Assembly: GCF_019320115.1 (NCBI RefSeq)
Contig: NC_089587.1
Location: 107,433,158 to 107,497,157, forward strand
Length of the DNA: 64,000 bases
Reading direction: 5' to 3'
DNA from: Miscanthus floridulus
Taxonomy: Eukaryota; Streptophyta; Magnoliopsida; Poales; Poaceae
Positions 8,906 to 21,095 of the stretch are shown piece by piece (positions within the stretch are counted from its first letter, which is position 1; each line of letters opens with the position of its first letter). The translations under genes were made by a program, and so were the position numbers. The notes under the pieces are model-generated. The model did not search any database. It was not told the DNA's origin and was given only the letters and a program-made list of their open reading frames with translations.

Positions 8906-10283
8906 TGGATGATTATTTGTAAAATATAATAGATCCAATGGCTATCATTGGCGATGATGATTAGAGTGTATCAAATTAACGGCCATATGTTTGATTATTA
9001 TGAGAATTTCTAGGATTTATCATTTTTTCCGTAGCATGTTTGGTGAGAATTAACGTGGACTCGCCATCGGAGCCCCTAATTAGTAATAGTAAGATGGTTT
9101 ATAAACATTGACTAAAAAACAACTTAAAATCAGACATCTGTATATAGAATTTCCCTACAAATTAACCTCATTTTCAAAAGAAAAACAGAACTACCCTTTA
9201 ACTAACATGTATCAAGGTAGTAGGGATACAAATTTTTGCTGTGTCTAGGTATTTGCATGAACCAAAATTTAATTGAACTATTTTGGATTTCGATGCAGAC
9301 GAAGAATGAGGTTGAAATGAACTAACAAAGAATGTTTTTTTCCATGAGAGCAATAAAAAATTAAGAGCAAAAACTAACAAAGTGATCCAGAACTGTCCAT
9401 TGACGACCCCATGCATCATTTTCATCCCTACCCTGAGGCCTCTGTGAGGCATGCATACCTAAATCTACAGCTCAACTAAACTGGTCCATCTAATTAAAGC
9501 CAATTTGACTAGGTGCTTGCAATGGAGTCTGGTTGTGTGTGTGGGCAAGCAAGAAAGAACAAAAAATAATGGAGGGGGCCCGGCCGGCCGGCCCTCGTGT
9601 AAAACTGATGGATCCAGCGGACACAACACAAGGGGGAGGCAGGCACTGTGCATGAGTGTTTGGTAATGCCAAAAGGAATGTGAGGACCCACGGCCCCGGC
9701 CCCCGGGGTAGAGAAGAAGAGCTGTTCGACGCAATTATTCTCCCCAGCTTGTTCTTCTTCCCTGTTCGATGCACGCAAAAAGCTCTCTTCGCTTCAGACC
9801 AAAGGAATCCGTTTCGATCGATCGAACCAACGGCATGCAACACGGCATACACTGGGGCTAGCTGCATGCTGTTGCTGTGATGCATGCTTTCCTGCTCTGA
9901 AATCTTCGGTCGGCTTAGCCTATCTCCAGCAGGCGCCATGCATGCATGATTTCATCGTTCTCTGCTTTGCATTCAATTGTTAATCATCGATCTCTGCAAT
10001 GATCCATATCCGTCGATCGATCGCCGTTTAACTACATACGCATCTGCTGATTACATGCATGGACACTTTGGAACTGTATACTGATGGCAGTGCATGCATG
10101 CATGCATGCTTTTGCATGCAGTCAAGCTATAGCCGGTCTCTTCTTCTCTCTTGTGCATTGTGCTCTCACACGTCAGTCTATTCGTCCATGAGAAGGTGTG
10201 CTCAACAGTGAGATTGATCAGGAATCTGGTTCAGGGACTCGCACTCGCACAGTTACAGGTCCCTGTTCCGTGCTCGACCGGTC
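8906..10283. other. Unassigned intergenic stretch
   Basis: AT-rich to about 9400, then mixed composition with GGCCGGCCGGCC and repeated GCATGCATGC words. The longest frame (minus strand, 9939-9490, 149 codons) has no recognisable domain and overlaps two other unrelated frames, so I do not call a gene. Confidence 0.5.
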
Positions 10284-10412
10284 TCAGCCTGTTCGGCTGA
10301 CCGGGTTGAATCATGAATTATTTATTGTTGGTTGATTTAATTGATTTGATGTTAAAGAAAAATATTATTTTAACTTATAATCCACGATTACGATTGTATA
10401 GGATCGTTTACG
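10284..10412. mobile_element. Decayed MITE of the GTTCGGCTG / ATCCACGAT family
   Basis: Starts near AGCCTGTTCGGCTGACCGG, contains TTATTGTTGGTTGATTT and AGAAAAATATTATTTTAACTTATAATCCACGATTACGAT, and ends near AGGATCGTTTACGG. These words in this order match a common grass MITE; the second example in the window (13150-13256) has the same words in reverse. No target duplication could be assigned. Confidence 0.5.
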
Positions 10413-11120
10413 GCTTGGCCGGCCGGGCAACGGACATGTAAAAAAAATCGGCAACCATGCCGCGCCCTGCAGCTGTCTGTATCAGGTTATCAGCATGGCT
10501 GCATGGGCGAGGGTGACGCGTGATGAAGACATGCATGCAGTGGCACTGACAACATGCATGCATGTAGCAGTGCTGTGTAGCCTGCCTGATGACTGTCGTA
10601 CGTACGTATGTCATTCGTGCTCCTTGTCTCCTGCGTACATACGCACGTACTGTACGTACAGAGACTCCTGCAAGGCGTACGTACGCAGACGGCAGACGAC
10701 ATGGGAAATATAAAAAATCGATGGCCGGCCGGGGGGCAAAACGTGTGCAGCACTCTACTCTCTTCACCTGGTGACCAACTGTTCATCAGCGTTTGGTTTG
10801 GTGATGATGAGGGCCGAGCGCGCGCGCGAGAGAGATCTAGAGAGAGAGAGCGCTCTGGTAGGCCCAGCCTCACATGCAAGTGCATCAGCGGCCGGCCGGC
10901 GTCCTTTGCTCTCCTCAGTCCTCACCAACCAGAGATTACAATAGTGCCATTATTCAGCCCCGACCCATCAGAACAGTACAGAAGCCTACTGAATTCTGGC
11001 ACGATTTTGTAGTGAACACTAACTAGCTAGATCTTGCATTGCATCCAGAGCAATTTTTTTTTTATGATTTCGTATTATTGAGCATCAACATGCAAGAGTA
11101 TATATGCTGATATGCAGGCA
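10413..11120. other. Unassigned intergenic stretch with GTAC and GCAT word clusters
   Basis: Rich in CGTACGTAC and GCATGCATG palindromic words (10540-10690) and a GA-run near 10826-10850. Overlapping frames on both strands (up to 134 codons) have no recognisable motif. Confidence 0.45.
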
Positions 11121-12020
11121 TCCACATATTCACAAAGTACACATCACCATAATTTCATTCGGAAAATAAAGAAGTACATGACCAAGTACATACAATACAA
11201 CACTGCAAGATACTATATGCATTCATCACTAGTGCTGATACTTTTTGGTAGTGAAGAATGAACCTGCAGGCCCTAGCTACCATATGAGCACATGATGGGC
11301 AACTGAATTAGTAATCGGTGGAAGAACCTACGAGGAAAAGGAATGCTTGGCTTTTGCTAGTTGTTACTGCATGCTGTGGCAGTGCAGGCCAGGCAGGCTG
11401 CTCCTGCGGCTAGCTGCATCTGCATCCATGGCCAGGGCCTGATTGAGATCGACGACGACGGGCCCGGTCCCGTACCTCACCTAAAAGGGGAGGAACACGC
11501 ACAAAAAGCAGCCATGGCAAGTAGCCGGCAGCTTACTCTCAGTCTCTCAGTAACAACGTCTGCTTTGTTTTGTTTCATGTAATGTAATATAAGCTTGTAT
11601 CATGCATGTCCTGTTGCGAACGAATAATCTCTTTTGTTTAACTGGTGGCGTGGTGATGGGCCGGGGTTGGGGTTAATGATGGCCGGGGAGAGGAAGGGGA
11701 TCTGGAACACATGCAAGCCTCTAGCTCCCCGGAAAAGGCCAATATATGCAATGGCGCCGGCAGCGGCAGGCAACCATCATTGATTCATTGGCATATCCAT
11801 ATCGTCGTCGCCAGCTGCTGCTGCAGCAGGAAGCTGCTAGCTAGTTAATTAGCAGGGCTCCGATCCATGCATGCACTCCCCGTCCACCATGCATGCATGC
11901 AAGCGCCCGAGAGGAATCTTACTGCTAATCATTCGGGCCTCGAAATTCAGAAGTGTGTGCTACTAACTCCCATGAGATTCTGGCTTTAGCCATGGCGGAT
12001 CCGCGGCGTGCCTCCCCATA

Positions 12021-12057
12021 AAGATCGAGGCTTTCTGGCTTTGCGAGCCTCGATCTT
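12021..12057. repeat. Perfect 12-bp-stem hairpin
   Basis: AAGATCGAGGCT (12021-12032) pairs exactly with AGCCTCGATCTT (12046-12057) across a 13-nt loop. It is duplicated at 16207-16243. The stem is too short for a typical plant miRNA precursor and no role is evident. Confidence 0.6.
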
Positions 12058-13149
12058 CATTTCCATCGTCAGCTCGATCGTGGAGACATATGACGAGCGC
12101 ATGGACCGACGGATGCTTCCAGGAGGAAACCGAAACCGATCAGGTTATCTGCAGAAAATTCAGGTTAATTACCTAACATAACCACACGCTAGAGAGAGAC
12201 GATGCATGCATGGAGACTCCTGAATTCTCCTGATCAGACTCTATCGTACGTGGCCTTTAATTACTGGATTTCCTAGCTTTAGCTGCAGTAGTTTTCCAGT
12301 TGTTAACGAGTACTCGAGTAGTAGTTCAGTTGTTAATTAACGAGTAAGTAGGCGCGGGGCTGGGGCTGTGTGCTAGCCTGAGCCTTGAGGTGAGGATGGA
12401 TCGATTGATCGATCGAGCTGGAAAGTAGCGGGCAAATGGAGCCATCTTTTGCAGCCGGGCGGGCAGGGGCCGGGTGGTCTCGTCGCAGGACCAGGACCAG
12501 CTGCATCTTCATGCATGCATGCTAACCCCAAGTGACCACGAGTCCGTATCATTCGATGCCTCCTCCCCGGCCCTAGCTCTCTTTGATTGCCTTTAGAAGG
12601 TGGCACAGTGTACAGTGTGTGTGCTCACAACGTTTCATGGACCTAGCAGCTCTGCCCTCATCACCTACGTATTTGCCTCTTATTCCCATGAGATACTCGC
12701 TCTGTCCTAGGGAGATCTCCTTTGATCTTCCCCGTAAAGATGGAGATCTAAGTTCCAGGTGCAGGCAGTTTATACTGATGAGACGAGCATGCCCGTACGT
12801 ACGTAGTGTCGTCTTACATTTTTCCTTTTTGTTGCATGCCTGCATTGCTTGTTACTTAATTCAGTGTGTGACTACCCTACATCATCTTGTAGCATGCATG
12901 GCTACATTTCGACATAATTGCATACATTTGCTAATAAGGTAGTACACCGTACGTGAGATCAACGAAGGCATGCATGCATGTTTTGTAGCTAGCTAGCTAG
13001 CTAGCTAGGACCAATGCAATGCCACCAGACAACGCAAATCACTGTGACATATGCGTGACATGACCACACCACGAGACAAGATTTGTATTCACATCGCCTC
13101 AGCTCGCCACTCCAGTACACTGTCAGCGCTAGTTACACGTTCATCAGCA

Positions 13150-13256
13150 TATTCGCTTGCTCGTATACTATCGTGGATTATAAACTGGAATAGTATTTTT
13201 TTCTCACACCAAATCAGCCAGTAATAAATAATCCACGATCATTTACGACGAAACAA
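13150..13256. mobile_element. Decayed MITE (copy repeated at 17336-17442)
   Basis: Contains ATCGTGGATTATAAACTGG, TTTCTCACACCAAATCAGCCAG and AATCCACGATCATTTACGACG, partly self-complementary (ATCGTGGATTAT versus AATAATCCACGAT). It is the same word set as the MITE at 10284-10412, in reverse order. Target duplication not resolved. Confidence 0.5.
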
Positions 13257-13518
13257 ATATGATGCAGCAAGCTAGCGCTCGGCTTAGGCCTGCATCTTTT
13301 GTCGAGCATGCAAGCATCCATGCATGTGCTTCGGTTAACCAGTAGTAAGCTGCTATATGAGTAGCCTTCAATTGCAATGCAAGGACGACGACGTATAGCA
13401 CACTAGAGCCAGCACACTTCAGGGGACCTCCATCCTTTTCTGCCGTCTAGTCTAGCTAGCTAGTGGTACAGGGTACAGACGCAATAGCATGCGACGCGGT
13501 CACTCTACACGAACTCAA

Positions 13519-13640
13519 GCTTTGGCTAATTGCTAAACTAAACGTAATCTAGCTAGGTCATTTGCCTAGTAATCTAGCTTAAGTTTGCGCAACGTTTGGC
13601 TAATTGCTAAACGTAATCTAGCTTAAGTTTGCGCGACGTT
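13519..13640. repeat. Direct repeat TTTGGCTAATTGCTAAAC...TAATCTAGCTTAAGTTTGCGC
   Basis: The words TTTGGCTAATTGCTAAAC, CGTAATCTAGCT and TTAAGTTTGCGC(A/G)ACGTT occur twice within 120 bp, a local imperfect duplication. Repeated again in copy 2 at about 17705-17826. Confidence 0.7.
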
Positions 13641-13678
13641 GTGGAGGAGGCAGGAGGGTATTATATATTAGTTACTAG

Positions 13679-13861
13679 CTCCTTCCGTCTCAAACTATAA
13701 GACATTCCAATTTTTTTTGGAGAGTCAAATTTTATGTCAAAAATCGTTATAATTTTTTTATAATTTTGATCAAATATAAGATACTTTAACTCTTTAAGAA
13801 AGTTGAAATAACTTATATATTTTTTTGAATCAGAAATAACTTATAGTTTGAAATGAAGGGA
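13679..13861. mobile_element. Stowaway-like MITE, degraded ends (copy at 17865-18047)
   Basis: Left end CTCCTTCCGTCTCAAACTATAAG mirrors right end CTTATAGTTTGAAATGAAGGGAG, with an AT-rich interior including TTGATCAAATATAAGATAC. The termini follow the Stowaway CTCCCTCCGT pattern with substitutions; flanking TA is not preserved. Confidence 0.7.
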
Positions 13862-14444
13862 GGGCGTGCTTGTGATGAATTTTGCTCGCGTTGAGGCTGC
13901 ACGTGGGCCATGGAGAGATGGGCTTGCTTTTGGGTGGTAGCGCAACTAGGTCTGTTTGTACGTAGCGTCCGTGTCTTTTTTGCATCATATAATGGGGCAT
14001 CGCAGGGCCGTCCGGATCGACGGGCCTACCATAGGGGTGAAGGACCAACCAGGGAAGCTGATCGCTCGATGGAACGAGAGACCGACAAGAATGATCTCCT
14101 CCAGCGGCAGACCTTTCTTTTCATGTGCCTGTATGTATACTACTCCAAGTCAAGGACCACACACAATGACTACAGAAAAAGGGTCAGTTGAGCACCTAGA
14201 TCGTCCGCCTCCCTTTTGAGCCTTTGACAGCTCACAAGTTTAAACAACGGGGGGAAATGCAGAACAGAAGGCGCACACATAGGTCTAGTTGTCATACTCG
14301 CTCGAATTTTACTTCCTTTCTTAGACCCCAAGGATAACCGTGCGTTACTACGGGAATTACGAATAATGTTGAGCTTGTTTGAATCATATCCTGCCAGACA
14401 AGTCTAAATTATTCGTTGTTCATGTATTTATTTCCCCTACTTGT

Positions 14445-14690
14445 TTTTTTAGAATTACATGGTACAACGTAGACGTCCACAACACGCACGTGCACTCACC
14501 TATATGAACACACGTACGCAAACTATATCCCTATGAATACCTCCGAAGGGCTGAGCCGGCAGATTTCGAGATTCACGAAGTCATCATAGGCGTCTCGCTG
14601 TCAATGGAGACGTCGCCTACCACTGAAAGCATAGTGTCGTTAAATCGTGGAATAAACCTAGGAAAATGTGAGCGCCCATACAGAAAGCGA
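14445..14690 (-). mobile_element. LINE 3'-tail-like fragment (copy at 18631-18876)
   Basis: On the minus strand the segment reads GTAGGCGACGTCTCCATTG, GACAGCGAGACGCCTATGATGAC, TTCGTGAATCTCGAAATCTG, CCGGCTCAGCC and ends in ACCATGTAATTCTAAAAAAA. This word order is familiar from the 3' untranslated tails of widespread grass non-LTR retrotransposons, and the same words recur in tandem at 47690-48040. No coding part remains. Family assignment is from memory of the motif and is not certain. Confidence 0.5.
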
Positions 14691-15306
14691 ACCAACTGAT
14701 GATAGATCAGTTCGTATTTCCCCTGCTTGTTTGTTCATAAGAATTCAAATGACGCTTTATCCAATAAATCAAACATTATCATAATTATCCACTGCGTATT
14801 GGTGTACCTGCATTCCAATTATTTATTGCTGCTGGATACTATGTTTGGAGTATGACCTGATGCAGAGTAATGCAGACGGCTTCTAGTGCTGAATGGCCTG
14901 ACGAGAGAACTGAGGTTGTTTTGAGAGTTATTTGTTGAACATAGAGTAGTTTCTCATTAAATTTTCACTACTTATAGTATGAGATGTATTCTAATATATA
15001 GTACGATTTTTAGTTTTGTTGCACAAAATTTATTTTAAAAATACCAGCGACTGTGAAAAAAGTCTCATATACGTACAAGCATATAAAGACAAGTGTTCAA
15101 CAGTAGATTCATCATGCATCCTCTCTTTCAAGATAAAGAATGAATCTGCCTACTAGACAACGGTTTTATAGTTGAATCTGATTCACCGAAGAATAGTCAT
15201 AGTCTCCAAGGTGAGTCAGGATTTGGAGCCCTGCTAACAGACCAGCAGAAAGGCCTCCATTTCTCATGTTATGCATGTGCTGCTCCCTTGATTCAGCATT
15301 TAATGG

Positions 15307-18300
15307 TCCACATATTCACAAAGTACACATCACCATAATTTCATTCGGAAAATAAAGAAGTACATGACCAAGTACATACAATACAACACTGCAAGATACT
15401 ATATGCATTCATCACTAGTGCTGATACTTTTTGGTAGTGAAGAATGAACCTGCAGGCCCTAGCTACCATATGAGCACATGATGGGCAACTGAATTAGTAA
15501 TCGGTGGAAGAACCTACGAGGAAAAGGAATGCTTGGCTTTTGCTAGTTGTTACTGCATGCTGTGGCAGTGCAGGCCAGGCAGGCTGCTCCTGCGGCTAGC
15601 TGCATCTGCATCCATGGCCAGGGCCTGATTGAGATCGACGACGACGGGCCCGGTCCCGTACCTCACCTAAAAGGGGAGGAACACGCACAAAAAGCAGCCA
15701 TGGCAAGTAGCCGGCAGCTTACTCTCAGTCTCTCAGTAACAACGTCTGCTTTGTTTTGTTTCATGTAATGTAATATAAGCTTGTATCATGCATGTCCTGT
15801 TGCGAACGAATAATCTCTTTTGTTTAACTGGTGGCGTGGTGATGGGCCGGGGTTGGGGTTAATGATGGCCGGGGAGAGGAAGGGGATCTGGAACACATGC
15901 AAGCCTCTAGCTCCCCGGAAAAGGCCAATATATGCAATGGCGCCGGCAGCGGCAGGCAACCATCATTGATTCATTGGCATATCCATATCGTCGTCGCCAG
16001 CTGCTGCTGCAGCAGGAAGCTGCTAGCTAGTTAATTAGCAGGGCTCCGATCCATGCATGCACTCCCCGTCCACCATGCATGCATGCAAGCGCCCGAGAGG
16101 AATCTTACTGCTAATCATTCGGGCCTCGAAATTCAGAAGTGTGTGCTACTAACTCCCATGAGATTCTGGCTTTAGCCATGGCGGATCCGCGGCGTGCCTC
16201 CCCATAAAGATCGAGGCTTTCTGGCTTTGCGAGCCTCGATCTTCATTTCCATCGTCAGCTCGATCGTGGAGACATATGACGAGCGCATGGACCGACGGAT
16301 GCTTCCAGGAGGAAACCGAAACCGATCAGGTTATCTGCAGAAAATTCAGGTTAATTACCTAACATAACCACACGCTAGAGAGAGACGATGCATGCATGGA
16401 GACTCCTGAATTCTCCTGATCAGACTCTATCGTACGTGGCCTTTAATTACTGGATTTCCTAGCTTTAGCTGCAGTAGTTTTCCAGTTGTTAACGAGTACT
16501 CGAGTAGTAGTTCAGTTGTTAATTAACGAGTAAGTAGGCGCGGGGCTGGGGCTGTGTGCTAGCCTGAGCCTTGAGGTGAGGATGGATCGATTGATCGATC
16601 GAGCTGGAAAGTAGCGGGCAAATGGAGCCATCTTTTGCAGCCGGGCGGGCAGGGGCCGGGTGGTCTCGTCGCAGGACCAGGACCAGCTGCATCTTCATGC
16701 ATGCATGCTAACCCCAAGTGACCACGAGTCCGTATCATTCGATGCCTCCTCCCCGGCCCTAGCTCTCTTTGATTGCCTTTAGAAGGTGGCACAGTGTACA
16801 GTGTGTGTGCTCACAACGTTTCATGGACCTAGCAGCTCTGCCCTCATCACCTACGTATTTGCCTCTTATTCCCATGAGATACTCGCTCTGTCCTAGGGAG
16901 ATCTCCTTTGATCTTCCCCGTAAAGATGGAGATCTAAGTTCCAGGTGCAGGCAGTTTATACTGATGAGACGAGCATGCCCGTACGTACGTAGTGTCGTCT
17001 TACATTTTTCCTTTTTGTTGCATGCCTGCATTGCTTGTTACTTAATTCAGTGTGTGACTACCCTACATCATCTTGTAGCATGCATGGCTACATTTCGACA
17101 TAATTGCATACATTTGCTAATAAGGTAGTACACCGTACGTGAGATCAACGAAGGCATGCATGCATGTTTTGTAGCTAGCTAGCTAGCTAGCTAGGACCAA
17201 TGCAATGCCACCAGACAACGCAAATCACTGTGACATATGCGTGACATGACCACACCACGAGACAAGATTTGTATTCACATCGCCTCAGCTCGCCACTCCA
17301 GTACACTGTCAGCGCTAGTTACACGTTCATCAGCATATTCGCTTGCTCGTATACTATCGTGGATTATAAACTGGAATAGTATTTTTTTCTCACACCAAAT
17401 CAGCCAGTAATAAATAATCCACGATCATTTACGACGAAACAAATATGATGCAGCAAGCTAGCGCTCGGCTTAGGCCTGCATCTTTTGTCGAGCATGCAAG
17501 CATCCATGCATGTGCTTCGGTTAACCAGTAGTAAGCTGCTATATGAGTAGCCTTCAATTGCAATGCAAGGACGACGACGTATAGCACACTAGAGCCAGCA
17601 CACTTCAGGGGACCTCCATCCTTTTCTGCCGTCTAGTCTAGCTAGCTAGTGGTACAGGGTACAGACGCAATAGCATGCGACGCGGTCACTCTACACGAAC
17701 TCAAGCTTTGGCTAATTGCTAAACTAAACGTAATCTAGCTAGGTCATTTGCCTAGTAATCTAGCTTAAGTTTGCGCAACGTTTGGCTAATTGCTAAACGT
17801 AATCTAGCTTAAGTTTGCGCGACGTTGTGGAGGAGGCAGGAGGGTATTATATATTAGTTACTAGCTCCTTCCGTCTCAAACTATAAGACATTCCAATTTT
17901 TTTTGGAGAGTCAAATTTTATGTCAAAAATCGTTATAATTTTTTTATAATTTTGATCAAATATAAGATACTTTAACTCTTTAAGAAAGTTGAAATAACTT
18001 ATATATTTTTTTGAATCAGAAATAACTTATAGTTTGAAATGAAGGGAGGGCGTGCTTGTGATGAATTTTGCTCGCGTTGAGGCTGCACGTGGGCCATGGA
18101 GAGATGGGCTTGCTTTTGGGTGGTAGCGCAACTAGGTCTGTTTGTACGTAGCGTCCGTGTCTTTTTTGCATCATATAATGGGGCATCGCAGGGCCGTCCG
18201 GATCGACGGGCCTACCATAGGGGTGAAGGACCAACCAGGGAAGCTGATCGCTCGATGGAACGAGAGACCGACAAGAATGATCTCCTCCAGCGGCAGACCT

Positions 18301-19492
18301 TTCTTTTCATGTGCCTGTATGTATACTACTCCAAGTCAAGGACCACACACAATGACTACAGAAAAAGGGTCAGTTGAGCACCTAGATCGTCCGCCTCCCT
18401 TTTGAGCCTTTGACAGCTCACAAGTTTAAACAACGGGGGGAAATGCAGAACAGAAGGCGCACACATAGGTCTAGTTGTCATACTCGCTCGAATTTTACTT
18501 CCTTTCTTAGACCCCAAGGATAACCGTGCGTTACTACGGGAATTACGAATAATGTTGAGCTTGTTTGAATCATATCCTGCCAGACAAGTCTAAATTATTC
18601 GTTGTTCATGTATTTATTTCCCCTACTTGTTTTTTTAGAATTACATGGTACAACGTAGACGTCCACAACACGCACGTGCACTCACCTATATGAACACACG
18701 TACGCAAACTATATCCCTATGAATACCTCCGAAGGGCTGAGCCGGCAGATTTCGAGATTCACGAAGTCATCATAGGCGTCTCGCTGTCAATGGAGACGTC
18801 GCCTACCACTGAAAGCATAGTGTCGTTAAATCGTGGAATAAACCTAGGAAAATGTGAGCGCCCATACAGAAAGCGAACCAACTGATGATAGATCAGTTCG
18901 TATTTCCCCTGCTTGTTTGTTCATAAGAATTCAAATGACGCTTTATCCAATAAATCAAACATTATCATAATTATCCACTGCGTATTGGTGTACCTGCATT
19001 CCAATTATTTATTGCTGCTGGATACTATGTTTGGAGTATGACCTGATGCAGAGTAATGCAGACGGCTTCTAGTGCTGAATGGCCTGACGAGAGAACTGAG
19101 GTTGTTTTGAGAGTTATTTGTTGAACATAGAGTAGTTTCTCATTAAATTTTCACTACTTATAGTATGAGATGTATTCTAATATATAGTACGATTTTTAGT
19201 TTTGTTGCACAAAATTTATTTTAAAAATACCAGCGACTGTGAAAAAAGTCTCATATACGTACAAGCATATAAAGACAAGTGTTCAACAGTAGATTCATCA
19301 TGCATCCTCTCTTTCAAGATAAAGAATGAATCTGCCTACTAGACAACGGTTTTATAGTTGAATCTGATTCACCGAAGAATAGTCATAGTCTCCAAGGTGA
19401 GTCAGGATTTGGAGCCCTGCTAACAGACCAGCAGAAAGGCCTCCATTTCTCATGTTATGCATGTGCTGCTCCCTTGATTCAGCATTTAATGG
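15307..19492. repeat. 4,186-bp tandem duplication, copy 2
   Basis: Second copy of 11121-15306, offset 4,186 bp, with no difference seen by eye. It contains the same sub-features at shifted coordinates: hairpin 16207-16243, MITE 17336-17442, direct repeats 17705-17826, Stowaway-like MITE 17865-18047 and LINE-like tail 18631-18876. After 19492 the sequence departs abruptly (AGACATTTGATATT). Either a very recent duplication or an assembly artefact. Confidence 0.95.
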
Positions 19493-20032
19493 AGACATTT
19501 GATATTAGTTCTTGACATTGTTGCCCTATGTAAAAGACTATTTCAGATCTTAGACAGGGCATGTGAGAGACATGGTGATGCATTGCTGCTGATCAGCAGG
19601 ATCGATCCTTCCAAGAAATTTGTCCGAAGAGGATTAACGTTGTTGTCCTCGGATGTACGGGTGCAAAATATGAATAGCAGAAAAATGATTGCAGATAGTT
19701 GCACGCAGTGAGATGATTAGCCTATCTCATTCCAAGGAAGAGCTGTCCGGAGCAGAATTTCATCCTTGTGTCGACATGTGAAGGAAGAGGAAAAGCCTAC
19801 TCGTAGGAGCTAGTAAATCAGGACTACTCCATTACATGTTACAGTACTATTTGAAACAGGACCTAATTTATCCATGACCATACCTACGCAGTAACCACCT
19901 GCATGTGAATATGTGATCCATTATGTGCAGCATTATTGGCCAATGATATGTTAGGAATGGTACAGAGAAGAAATATGGTTTTTGTGAGTGCCTGGTAATA
20001 CTGAACTTCCTTTTTCTCTTGTAAATAATTAT
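19493..20032. other. Unassigned stretch between the duplication and the MULE-like element
   Basis: A 70-codon plus-strand frame (19499-19711) and a 78-codon minus frame have no recognisable motif. No terminal repeats were found here. Confidence 0.4.
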
Positions 20033-20071
20033 GGGTAAAGTCCATTCTTCACCCTCAAACTTACACAGTAG

Positions 20072-20512
20072 ATGCTGGGCCCTGGTTGGCCTGACAGCTA
20101 ACAACTATTCCAATCCATTTCAAATTTTTGAGGAGTTCAGATTACAGTTAAATGTCCCCATAATTATGAGCTGAAGTATTTTGGACTGTTAGAAATGATG
20201 TCATCTTCAGGGGAATTCCTGCTAGTAGTCAGAGATGTTTGGAGATCTTCAAGTTTACCTTTGGCTTGCTCTTTTGGAGGGCCAAGAAGAAATACTTCCC
20301 TCTGATAGAATCATGGTTAGAGCAAATTGTGTAATTAGCTTGATTTTCTTTATTTCCTTTTATGTTTCCTGAATTCCCTTCCTCTTCCTGCTCTCCAGCT
20401 CTCCCCCCTGCTCCTTTTGTACTCTGTTTTGCTGCAACCCTCTCGGTTGTTTTTTTAAATAAAATTTTATTAAAGGCTCCTAAGCCTCTCCTGTGTTCCT
20501 CAAAAAAAAAAA
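20072..20512 (+). mobile_element. 5'-truncated LINE insertion with poly(A) tail
   Basis: Flanked by a 15-bp target duplication AAACTTACACAGTAG (20057-20071 and 20511-20525) with 12 A's at the 3' end. Near the middle one frame reads FWTVRNDVIFRGIPASS, then CLEIFKFTFGLLFWRAKKKY and a stop: the typical C-terminal tail of plant LINE ORF2 proteins after the zf-RVT region. A frameshift separates it from an upstream piece (EEFRLQLNVPI). The 3' untranslated part ends AAGGCTCCTAAGCCTC and TGTGTTCCTC before the poly(A). A dead-on-arrival copy made by target-primed reverse transcription. Confidence 0.88.
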
Positions 20513-21095
20513 ACTTACACAGTAGTATGATTTTCAAACTTAAACTTACACACACCCTCTGATAGTTGAAATCGGATAAATTTAGTCCTCTAACTGGTCT
20601 TAGAGGTGGTTTTGTGTTTTCTAATAATAAAAATTTGGTTTGGTTTCTAGAAATTCATAACTAATTTATTATAAATCATAAAATATCAAACTAGTTCTAG
20701 TTTTATTTTAAAAATATCATCTATGTATTGGTGCTACACTTAGAGTTATTCGGATCTTACTTGTTTTAAATAAATATTGAGTGCAACTACAAGCAATAAA
20801 GCTATAGAAATAAAAAAAACAATTCTAAATACCTATATATATGTCATAAACAAGTAGAGAACATTTTTAGAAAAAAAACAATCGGTACTAGGTTCATATT
20901 TTTTTATTTAAATAAACTATTTATGGATTTTTAGATAATAAATTAGATTTTTAAATTATTTTTATAAAGTAGAAAGCCACCTTTAAAACTAGCATGAGGA
21001 CCAAATTTATCTGGTTCTCAAAGTTAGAGTGCGATTGTTACCCGGTTTCATAGTTTAAGGTTAAAAATTAGACTACCGCACAAGTTTGAGGACGA

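Larger units (their letters stand above)
11121..15306. repeat. 4,186-bp tandem duplication, copy 1
   Basis: Every block I compared between 11121-15306 and 15307-19492 is identical, including all short open frames at a constant offset of 4,186 bp. The duplication starts at TCCACATATTCACAAAG and ends at CAGCATTTAATGG. The flanking base differs at both ends (11120 a versus 15306 g; 15307 t versus 19493 a), so the junction shows no microhomology. The contents are non-coding as far as I can tell: decayed MITEs, a LINE-like tail, a short repeat and many GCATGC/AGCTAGCT words. The 119- and 90-codon frames around 12573-12942 overlap on opposite strands and resemble nothing known. Confidence 0.95.

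Noticed and set aside
9490..9939. 149-codon minus-strand frame as a gene
   Set aside because: No recognisable motif, overlapping frames on the same and opposite strand, and no intron or start context to support it.
12021..12057. Perfect hairpin considered as a miRNA precursor or terminator
   Set aside because: The stem is only 12 bp, far shorter than plant precursors, and intrinsic terminators do not apply to a plant nuclear locus.
12573..12942. Overlapping 119- and 90-codon frames, repeated in the second duplicate
   Set aside because: The repetition is due to the 4,186-bp duplication, not to selection; no known domain is seen in either frame.
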